Source of the DNA: Pedobacter sp.
GTDB taxonomy: Bacteria > Bacteroidota > Bacteroidia > Sphingobacteriales > Sphingobacteriaceae
Assembly (NCBI GenBank): GCA_028287885.1
Contig: JAQBOT010000488.1
Coordinates: forward strand, 1 to 9,928
Length of the DNA: 9,928 bases
Direction of reading: 5' to 3'
A program made the position numbers and the translations under genes. Below the pieces are notes generated by a model. That model saw only the letters and a program-made list of their open reading frames with translations, did not search any database and was not told where the DNA came from. Of this stretch, positions 1 through 6,174 are shown in pieces. Position 1 is the first letter of the stretch. Each line of letters begins with the position of its first letter.

Positions 1-433
1 CTTCAGACGTACCTCTTGCAGCGGTCAAAGCTTCCTGAGCGGTTAAAGCAATTTTAAAAGAGTCATTGATGTCCAATACTTTTCCGGCAGTCGTATCTCT
101 TGGAGAATACGCAGTAAGCTCTTCATTAGATATCGAATTTAAAAGCACATCTATAAGCTTTGAATCTTCCGCACGCAATACTGAATTGATCGTGTCACGA
201 AGGTCGATCTCACGCCAGATCCTTTTAGAGTAATAAACATCCTCTTCACGAACGTCGGCATAAGGAACCATGACGTTGCTGTCGATGTCGGTTCTTACGG
301 AAAATCCATCACGTGGTGGTGTCTTGATCTTTGTCTTCTTAACAGAATCCTGACGAGCCGTAGGCAACGTTGTTTGTGCAAATGCGAATGCGCCGCTAAG
401 CATCAGAACAACTGTATATAAAAGCTTTTTCAT
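1..433 (-). CDS. gldN: GldN/PorN, periplasmic T9SS ring component (N-terminal 144 codons, rest off window)
   Basis: GldN (PorN) is a periplasmic protein of the type IX secretion system that binds the lipoprotein GldK to form the large ring under the outer membrane. Translation from the ATG at 433 gives a clear signal peptide, MKKLLYTVVLMLSGAFAFA, with likely cleavage before Gln20. A Lys/Arg/Pro-rich linker follows, then a region typical of the family, including YYSKRIWREIDLRDTIN and later ELTAYSPRDTTAGKV. No stop occurs before base 1, so only about half of a roughly 300-residue family protein is visible. The start lies two bases past the gldM stop, so translational coupling to gldM is likely. 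Position as the last of K-L-M-N matches the conserved order. The identification is from recall of family features plus context. Confidence 0.93.
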   Translation of the reverse strand, partial: MKKLLYTVVLMLSGAFAFAQTTLPTARQDSVKKTKIKTPPRDGFSVRTDIDSNVMVPYADVREEDVYYSKRIWREIDLRDTINSVLRAEDSKLIDVLLNSISNEELTAYSPRDTTAGKVLDINDSFKIALTAQEALTAARGTSE

Positions 434-435
434 AT

Positions 436-1974
436 CTATTTTGCTATAAACGTAATCCCATCCAACACTTTCTGCCTTCCATCTGGTCCCTCAGTAACAA
501 TATCCTTAAAGATAACTGTTGCTCCTGGTCTAATGGAATTCAGCGCTCCCTTGATTTGTCCATTAAAACCAGCACCATTGTTTGAGATGGTAACCGCATC
601 TGATCTCGGGTTGATAAAGGTAGTTGAGAACCTAATGACCTTAAAGTTCACATCGAAAACAAAGTCTTCCAATTGTGTCTCAATTGCATTTGATCCAACC
701 AGCCAGTTCAACGGTACATTTCCGCCTGACTTTCCTTTAATATATGCCTTTGGCGTCGGTATTCCCTTAACCCTGAACTTCTGAGAACCCAAATTAAGCG
801 TTTTGCCTCCGCTATTCGCAGATACATTGATATTTAATTCCTTACCAATCTGGCCACCACCAACATTTACGACATATTTACCACCGCTTCCGCTAATTGA
901 TCCGCCTGTAATGCTTGCATGAACACTTTCCAATGGAAAGCCTGCAGCAGAGACAGAAAATGGATTCGGAATACCCGCATAAATAACATTCATTTTATCC
1001 GGAGAAACTGTGGCCGATGGCTTTGCAACCTGGTAAGTCTGCTCTGGCGTTCTATATTCTTTTATTTGTCCGTCTGTTTGTTTCACACGAATTGTACCAA
1101 CCCATTTGAAAACACCCACACTTCCGGTTCCGCCAGTATAGGTACCCTTGCCATTCTTCACGTTAAGTCTTCCGCCACCCACAACAATTTCCGGGTTTGA
1201 CTTGGAATCACTTGCAGTTAAGAAGATCTCGGCAGTATACGGTTGACCCTGAATAACGTAGGAGCTCGGTGCAACTGCTACCGCGGCAAACTGATCCAGG
1301 TTTACCAAAGACTTATCCATGTTCCCGAATAGTTTCTTTACGATCTCAGATTCCGCATTCCTGGTGTCCGACTGGATTTTGGTAAGTATGGTATTCGCAG
1401 CTGTTAAAGGCGTACCCTCACCAAAATTAATGTCCTCCCAGTTTTTCTTGCCATTAACGCGTTTCTCCGGATCTTTAGCATCCAATGTGAAAGTCACGGA
1501 AGTACGATCTTCAGGATTCAGGAGGGCAATTAGCTTCTCGCGAGTTTCATTGATCTTCGCTTTAAGTTTCTCCCCCTCTTTCTGGTTGATCATGATCCCT
1601 TGAGCGATGTCTTGGTTTCCTCTTTCTTCCAAATCACCCGTTTGTGGATCTATACCTCCACCAGCTGATGCAAATTGCTGTTTAAGACTTTGCACATAGT
1701 TGGTTAATTCTTCGGCGTATGCTTTCGCCTTATTTGCTTTGTCCCAGATCGGTTGTGCCCGTGCTGGTTCATCTTTTAATTTTGTATTCTGAAAGGAAGA
1801 AAATAGTTGATCAATACTTGTATTCACGTTTCCTCTAGACGTTTCTAAACTATCGTTGATGTTTTTGAATGCGTCCAGAATGGTATCTGATACGTTTAAT
1901 GCAAGCATCGCTAACAATACCAAATACATGATATTGATCATCTTCTGCCTTGTAGTCTCTTTTCTTCCGGCCAT
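436..1974 (-). CDS. gldM: GldM/PorM, T9SS motor protein spanning the periplasm
   Basis: GldM is the single-pass inner-membrane protein whose dimer runs through the GldL pentamer and reaches across the periplasm to the GldK/GldN ring, passing on motion powered by the proton motive force. The 512 residues match the usual family length (about 510-520). A short cytoplasmic N-terminus (MAGRKETTRQK) is followed by one membrane helix at about 12-30 (MINIMYLVLLAMLALNV). A helical, charged domain covers about 35-223. Three mainly beta domains follow at about 224-318, 320-403 and 405-512, rich in Gly/Val/Thr and separated by Pro-containing joints (VAKPSATVSP, VKGIPTPKAY). Four periplasmic domains agree with published GldM/PorM structures; my boundaries are estimates. 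The start ATG is 45 bases after the gldL stop, and the stop is two bases before the gldN start. No frame damage is seen. Confidence 0.97.
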   Translation of the reverse strand: MAGRKETTRQKMINIMYLVLLAMLALNVSDTILDAFKNINDSLETSRGNVNTSIDQLFSSFQNTKLKDEPARAQPIWDKANKAKAYAEELTNYVQSLKQQFASAGGGIDPQTGDLEERGNQDIAQGIMINQKEGEKLKAKINETREKLIALLNPEDRTSVTFTLDAKDPEKRVNGKKNWEDINFGEGTPLTAANTILTKIQSDTRNAESEIVKKLFGNMDKSLVNLDQFAAVAVAPSSYVIQGQPYTAEIFLTASDSKSNPEIVVGGGRLNVKNGKGTYTGGTGSVGVFKWVGTIRVKQTDGQIKEYRTPEQTYQVAKPSATVSPDKMNVIYAGIPNPFSVSAAGFPLESVHASITGGSISGSGGKYVVNVGGGQIGKELNINVSANSGGKTLNLGSQKFRVKGIPTPKAYIKGKSGGNVPLNWLVGSNAIETQLEDFVFDVNFKVIRFSTTFINPRSDAVTISNNGAGFNGQIKGALNSIRPGATVIFKDIVTEGPDGRQKVLDGITFIAK

Positions 1975-2019
1975 GTTCTAAATAGGTCTCTTAATTAAAT
2001 ATTAATAATTACTGACTAA

Positions 2020-2829
2020 TTATACACGTGGCTGATTCATGGCAGACAGCATGTTACCATAAATTGCGTTTAATGAAGCAAGATTTTTAGCAAGTTTACC
2101 AACTTCGTCCTTGAACTGTTTCGAATCTTCCAGAGATTCATTGAAGTTATGCATGGTAAGAGAAAGATTCTGATAGAAGGTGTTCATCGACTTCAAATGC
2201 GCACTTGAATCCTGTAGTTCCAACTCGTACACTGCATTTAAAGCAGAAAGATTGGTTGCTAGCTTATTAACCTGTGTATGGTAAGCTTTCGCTTCACCAT
2301 TGCTTTCGCCCATTTGTGCCAATTGCAAGGTTGCCTTGCTGAATGCCTGATTTAAACCATCAAAACTTGCAGAAGCAGTCCTTAATTTGCCCGTAAATTC
2401 AGTTGTTGCTGTAGACGCATCTGCAACATTGGAAATGGCCGCAACTTTGTCGCCAAACGTACGTAAGCCCGTACCAAGGCTTTCAATTAACTCTGGTCCT
2501 ACTTTAGCATTTGCAAGCATATTGTCGAGTGCGGCCGTTGCTGAAGGGTTTACAGGTGTAGCAGCAGATCTTACAGTTGCTTTTGGCAATTCACCAGAGA
2601 ATTCTGGGTTAAGTTCAGGATATACACGTTCCCATGCTGGGTCTTGTGCTGGTGGAAAAAACCCGGTAAGGAAAAACAAGAAAGCTTCTACGCCTAACCC
2701 AAGTCCAATCGCATAATTACCTAAAATTCCGCCAATATGAAGAATTTTAAAAAGCGCACCAATAATTACCACACTTGCCCCCCAGGAGATTGCAGTGTGC
2801 AACCAGTCAAATTTTTTCTTTGTTGCCAT
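2020..2829 (-). CDS. gldL: GldL/PorL, inner-membrane T9SS motor subunit
   Basis: GldL forms a pentameric inner-membrane proton-conducting ring around the GldM helices, and so powers type IX secretion and, in gliding species, motility. The 269-residue protein begins MATKKKFDWLHTAISW. It has two membrane helices, about 12-32 and 33-58, joined by a very short turn (HIGGILGNY). Charged residues lie inside the membrane part: Lys28 and His31 in helix 1 and Glu48 in helix 2 (GVEAFLFFLTGFFPP). They correspond to the Lys, His and Glu described as important in the Flavobacterium homologue; the match is by recall, not alignment. The rest (about 60-269) is a cytoplasmic, Ala/Leu/Asn-rich helical domain containing a repeated motif (LATNLSALNAVY near 192, LAKNLASLNAIYGNM near 247). 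It lies between gldK and gldM with gaps of 50 and 45 bases. Confidence 0.97.
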   Translation of the reverse strand: MATKKKFDWLHTAISWGASVVIIGALFKILHIGGILGNYAIGLGLGVEAFLFFLTGFFPPAQDPAWERVYPELNPEFSGELPKATVRSAATPVNPSATAALDNMLANAKVGPELIESLGTGLRTFGDKVAAISNVADASTATTEFTGKLRTASASFDGLNQAFSKATLQLAQMGESNGEAKAYHTQVNKLATNLSALNAVYELELQDSSAHLKSMNTFYQNLSLTMHNFNESLEDSKQFKDEVGKLAKNLASLNAIYGNMLSAMNQPRV

Positions 2830-2879
2830 GTCTTACTAAAAATGTAGTTTAATTAAATGGGAAGGTTTGTTATTAAATA

Positions 2880-4241
2880 TTAATTGTAGCTGATGTCTGT
2901 TCCTGCATATGAAACAATACATCTGAATCCAATATAGGATGTTGCACGATCCTGGTATTCAAAAGTTCCCACGGAATTTTGAAGGAAGAAACCGATATCT
3001 TTCCATGATCCACCACGCACCACTTTACGCTTCAAATATTTGCTGTCTGAAGGTTTGGCAACGTAAGTAAAATTTGGATTGAAATCAAGTAGTAAAGGTG
3101 CTGCAGACTCGTTGTAAGCAGTAACCGTCCACTCAGATACGTTACCAGCCATGTTGTACAGGCCGTAATCGTTTGGAAAGTAAGAGTGGACATTTACCGT
3201 ATAAAGACCACCATCGTCAGAATAGTTACCACGTCCAACCTTGAAGTTCGCCTGCATACATCCTTTGGTATTGCGAATGTACGGACCTCCCCAAGGATAC
3301 TTTGTCTTCACATTTCCACCTCTTGCCGCATATTCAAATTGGGCATCAGTTGGAAGCATATATTCGGGACGAGAGTTCATTGGTAGGTGTCTTTGTGCCG
3401 CTACATTCTCATAAAAGCGTGTACGCCATACACAAAATGCATTGGCTTGTTCCCAGGTAACGCCTACAACTGGGTAGTCATCGTATGAGGGATGGTTAAA
3501 GTAGTTTTTAACCATCGGGTCATTCTGTGAATACGAGTAGTCCATTTTCCACACCAGGGTGTCTGGATAAACGCTTACAGAAGGGAATTCATTTGGTTTA
3601 TTCGGGTCTGGAGCATCAACGTAGCTCTCGATGTAATCTTTTCTTTTTGTATTTGGGTCTTTTCTGCCTTTTGCAGCAAGATCCATGTTCACAATTTTAT
3701 AAGAATATCTAAATTTTCGAACGTCAAGCTCGTTTCTGCCTAGTACGGCATCGTCACCTGAATAGTACATACTTGCAAGTTTGCTTGCATATCCACCATT
3801 CTTGTTGCTCCATAGAAGAGAGCCATTGCCGACCTTTCTCCAATCAATATTCCTCTGTGTTGATGTGGTTGTAGTTGCGCCTTTCCCACCGGGTGCAGGT
3901 AAATAGAAATTTGCGGCGCCGCTAGGACCCAAAGTTGTCACAGCTACAGAATCTCTCACCCAGTTTACAAATTGACGGTATTCCGCATTTGTAATTTCGG
4001 TTTCGTCCATGTAAAATGCACTGAAGGACGTCATGCGACTTTCACTGCTCTGCGTATTGTTTATGTCTTCATCAGATTGTCCGATGAGCGTACGCCCAGG
4101 TGGAACATAGACCATCCCCAATGGAATCCGGTTGTTTTTGAATTTTTTATTATAAACACCAACCAATTCACCTTGTCCGCCTTTGCTGCAACTTGCAAGT
4201 ATTGATGATAAAATAACAAAGCCAAAGTAAAGTTTTCTCAT
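2880..4241 (-). CDS. gldK: GldK/PorK, outer-membrane lipoprotein of the T9SS ring (FGE-sulfatase fold)
   Basis: GldK is an outer-membrane lipoprotein facing the periplasm; with GldN it builds the T9SS ring. The 453 residues start with a lipoprotein signal MRKLYFGFVILSSILASC with lipidation at Cys18 (lipobox LASC), followed by SKGG. A formylglycine-generating-enzyme/sulfatase-modifying fold covers about 38-445. Its usual landmarks are present: LGMVYVPPGRTLIGQ (41-55), MDETEITNAEYRQFV (78-92), YPVVGVTWEQANAFCVWR (256-273), MLPTDAQFEYAARGG (295-309), YGLYNMAGNVSEWT (359-372), VVRGGSW (407-413) and IGFRCI (437-442). A long insertion (about 100-250) sits between the first and second groups, as is common in GldK. 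Members are considered structural rather than enzymatic, and I could not test for catalytic cysteines. It is the first gene of K-L-M-N, preceded by a 125-base gap with a candidate promoter. No PorP/SprF-type gene lies directly upstream, unlike the Porphyromonas order. Confidence 0.96.
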   Translation of the reverse strand: MRKLYFGFVILSSILASCSKGGQGELVGVYNKKFKNNRIPLGMVYVPPGRTLIGQSDEDINNTQSSESRMTSFSAFYMDETEITNAEYRQFVNWVRDSVAVTTLGPSGAANFYLPAPGGKGATTTTSTQRNIDWRKVGNGSLLWSNKNGGYASKLASMYYSGDDAVLGRNELDVRKFRYSYKIVNMDLAAKGRKDPNTKRKDYIESYVDAPDPNKPNEFPSVSVYPDTLVWKMDYSYSQNDPMVKNYFNHPSYDDYPVVGVTWEQANAFCVWRTRFYENVAAQRHLPMNSRPEYMLPTDAQFEYAARGGNVKTKYPWGGPYIRNTKGCMQANFKVGRGNYSDDGGLYTVNVHSYFPNDYGLYNMAGNVSEWTVTAYNESAAPLLLDFNPNFTYVAKPSDSKYLKRKVVRGGSWKDIGFFLQNSVGTFEYQDRATSYIGFRCIVSYAGTDISYN

Positions 4242-4264
4242 AAGTAACTCAAGCGATTAGATAA

Positions 4265-4295
4265 CAATTTTATCAATAAGTATTGATAATACCAA
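4265..4295 (-). promoter_or_regulatory. Candidate promoter of gldKLMN with an embedded operator-like palindrome
   Basis: Read on the minus strand, TTG (4295-4293) is followed after 20 bases by TAAAATTG (4272-4265). This matches the Bacteroidetes -33 TTG / -7 TAnnTTTG pattern with one mismatch in the -7 element. Transcription would begin around 4258-4261, giving a leader of about 17-20 bases before the gldK ATG at 4241. The spacer holds the perfect inverted repeat listed separately. Support is motif position only; AT-rich sequence gives such matches by chance fairly often. Confidence 0.42.
4270..4289. repeat. Perfect 9+9 base inverted repeat between promoter elements (possible operator)
   Basis: The 20 bases TTATCAATAAGTATTGATAA form two perfectly complementary 9-base arms (4270-4278 and 4281-4289) around a 2-base centre. 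They lie in the only sizeable gap of the secretion gene block, between the putative -33 and -7 elements of the gldK promoter. That is a classic place for a dimeric regulator to bind. The stem is AT-rich and has no T-run, so it does not look like a terminator. No regulator gene for it is identifiable in the window. Confidence 0.5.
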
Positions 4296-4366
4296 TTATT
4301 CCCACGTAAAAATAACTTTTGGCACGGAAATAACCCGGCAGAATAACAAGGTATCTGAAATATTGT

Positions 4367-5137
4367 TTACTTATTGGATTTTTTAATATAATTTTCGATC
4401 GCCATGATCATTGAAGGGGCTTCTGGGGTAGGTGCGGCGATGTTTACCGTCAGTCCAGCATCGGTAACAGCCTTGTGTGTATTGACACCGAAAGCAGCGA
4501 TGCGAGTCTCGTTTTGTGAAAAATTGGGAAAATTTGTAAACAAAGATTGTATACTAGATGGGCTGAAAAATCCGATCACATCGTAGAATACCTCGGCTAA
4601 ATCGGAAAGGTCACTTACTACGGTCTTAAACAACACTGCAGGTGTGACGTCATATCCGTTCTTTTGAAGGAAGTTCATCGTTGTTTCTGTCGCAACATCC
4701 GAACATGGGTAAAGGAACTTTTCAGCAGCATGCTTTTTTAAGACCTCAGCAAGATCAGAAGCGGTTTGCTTTCCAAAGAAGATCTTACGTTTGCGATATT
4801 GAATATATTTCTGAAGGTAAAGTGCCGTCGATTCTGAGATACAAAAATATTTAAGATCAGCTGGAACTTCGTACCTCATCTCCTCGCAAATCCGAAAGAA
4901 ATGATCCACCGCATTTCTGCTGGTAAACACAACAGCCGTAAAGTCAGCAAGACTGATTTTATCTTTTCGAAATTCTTTCGCCGGAATGCCTTCTACGTGA
5001 ATAAAAGACCTGAAGTCAATCTTTAGATTGTACTTCTTAGCTAAATCGAAATAAGGGGACTTCTCAGTTTCTGGTTTAGGTAATGTAATAAGAATACTTT
5101 TAACCTTACGCAGCTGCTCTAACTTGTTTTCTTGCAT
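4367..5137 (-). CDS. hemD: Uroporphyrinogen-III synthase (HemD family)
   Basis: This enzyme closes hydroxymethylbilane to uroporphyrinogen III, with inversion of the D ring, in the cytoplasm during heme/siroheme synthesis. The 256 residues match the usual size (about 240-260) and the two-domain HEM4 layout. Visible landmarks are SILITLPKPETEKSPYFDL (14-32), VVFTSRNAVDHFF (69-81), FCISESTALYL (98-108), FLYPCSDVA (141-149), VIGFFSPSSIQSLF (187-200), AAFGVNTHKAVTDAG (214-228) and a C-terminal APTPEAPSMIMAI (235-247). HemD proteins diverge greatly in sequence, so this is a family-level call. No other heme gene is nearby, which is common for hemD in Bacteroidota. The ATG at 5137 lies 16 bases after the DUF4271 stop; gldK follows after 125 bases. 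Confidence 0.85.
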   Translation of the reverse strand: MQENKLEQLRKVKSILITLPKPETEKSPYFDLAKKYNLKIDFRSFIHVEGIPAKEFRKDKISLADFTAVVFTSRNAVDHFFRICEEMRYEVPADLKYFCISESTALYLQKYIQYRKRKIFFGKQTASDLAEVLKKHAAEKFLYPCSDVATETTMNFLQKNGYDVTPAVLFKTVVSDLSDLAEVFYDVIGFFSPSSIQSLFTNFPNFSQNETRIAAFGVNTHKAVTDAGLTVNIAAPTPEAPSMIMAIENYIKKSNK

Positions 5138-5153
5138 CTTAAATTTTGTTATG

Positions 5154-6137
5154 CTATAGTCCGATTGCCTTGATTAGTATTAATATAGGGCAGATTTCGA
5201 GGGCACAAAAGTACAAAAATAAATATACTTTTGAAAACCGATTATTTGATAAAATAATATACCCAGCCCGGATGAATTGAAAAAAGAAAGTTATGAAGAC
5301 CAGCACTGTTGAAATCGCAATAAAGTAGAGGCCATATTTCAAAGGCGACAATGCGAAGGCAATGACAAGCGGAATAAACAAAAGGGATAAATTGAAGTAG
5401 CTCAGGTAAAGAATAGACACATACTCGTGCACCGGTTTTTGCACATTAAACAAGTGCCCGATTACACGTAGAACCAGGATCTTCAGCACATACAGTATGA
5501 TAATGCAGAGGGAAATCGTAACAAAGAACTGAAAGCCACCCCCACCATAAGAAACTTGGTAATACTGGGCAATTAAGTACAAAAACATACCGATAATAAA
5601 ACCAAACTGGATAAACAACAATACAAAAGGCCAGGAAGTAAAAAGGTTGTCTTCTTTATTCAAATTATTTAAAACGCGGTTGCTGTAGAAGGCGTGGATA
5701 ATCGTTGTTAGTTGTTTACTGAAAGAAATTCGAAGAATAGCGAACACGATTAGCATGACTAAAATAAAGCCAAGCACCCAAAGTTCACCTTTGGGAACAG
5801 GTTTACCGATCCTATAAATACTTTCTACTTTTCTCTTCCCATGGAGCACATACCAAGGTTCATTCTTAGGCCTGCTGTACACGTTAGCGTTAAGAATGCT
5901 ATCCATGATGATGTTCTTATTCAAGACTGAGTCCGACAATATCCAAGTATGGCTTATGAGGGAATCGGTCACGATGCGCTGCCTGGCAAAAAAGGCTGAA
6001 TCGCGGACCCGCGTCGGCACAAAGACCGTCTTTGCTTCAAGCGTCGTATCCTGCAGCGGCAGCTCGCTTTGTTGCGCAAAAATGGAACTTGCGCTTAATA
6101 ACAAACACAGCAACAGAGCGACAGAGCGTTTAAACAT
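5154..6137 (-). CDS. DUF4271-like polytopic membrane protein with signal peptide, function unknown
   Basis: Starting at the ATG at 6137, the 327-residue product begins with a signal peptide (MFKRSVALLLCLLLSASSIFAQ). An exported region of about 95 residues follows (roughly 23-117), then six strongly hydrophobic helices at about 119-138, 169-191, 202-223, 243-262, 271-290 and 304-326. The protein ends at the last helix (LILIKAIGL). A reading frame 14 codons longer, from 6179, overlaps the helicase gene by 17 bases, but it would put polar residues (MNCLVKSNNSLNLY) ahead of the signal peptide, so I prefer 6137. The architecture and its place next to hemD fit the Bacteroidota family DUF4271, named from recall. 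Function is not known. Spacing of 25 bases from the helicase stop and 16 bases to hemD suggests co-transcription. Conservation next to T9SS genes would hint at an envelope role; that is inference. Confidence 0.78.
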   Translation of the reverse strand: MFKRSVALLLCLLLSASSIFAQQSELPLQDTTLEAKTVFVPTRVRDSAFFARQRIVTDSLISHTWILSDSVLNKNIIMDSILNANVYSRPKNEPWYVLHGKRKVESIYRIGKPVPKGELWVLGFILVMLIVFAILRISFSKQLTTIIHAFYSNRVLNNLNKEDNLFTSWPFVLLFIQFGFIIGMFLYLIAQYYQVSYGGGGFQFFVTISLCIIILYVLKILVLRVIGHLFNVQKPVHEYVSILYLSYFNLSLLFIPLVIAFALSPLKYGLYFIAISTVLVFITFFFQFIRAGYIILSNNRFSKVYLFLYFCALEICPILILIKAIGL

Positions 6138-6140
6138 GTA

Positions 6141-6174
6141 CAAATTTAAGCTATTATTTGACTTAACTAAACAA
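6141..6174 (-). promoter_or_regulatory. Candidate promoter for DUF4271-hemD (exact TAnnTTTG beside the start codon)
   Basis: On the minus strand, TAAATTTG (6148-6141) is an exact fit to the Bacteroidetes -7 consensus TAnnTTTG, and TTG (6174-6172) lies 23 bases upstream, at the upper end of known spacing. The motif ends three bases before the preferred DUF4271 ATG at 6137, so the transcript would start at or within a base or two of that codon. This would be a leaderless or nearly leaderless mRNA. If translation starts elsewhere, or the genes are read from the helicase promoter, this is a chance match. Confidence 0.35.

Noticed and set aside
4296..4366. Transcription terminator after hemD
   Set aside because: I found no stable GC-rich hairpin followed by a T-run in this gap, so I cannot support one; read-through into gldK remains possible.
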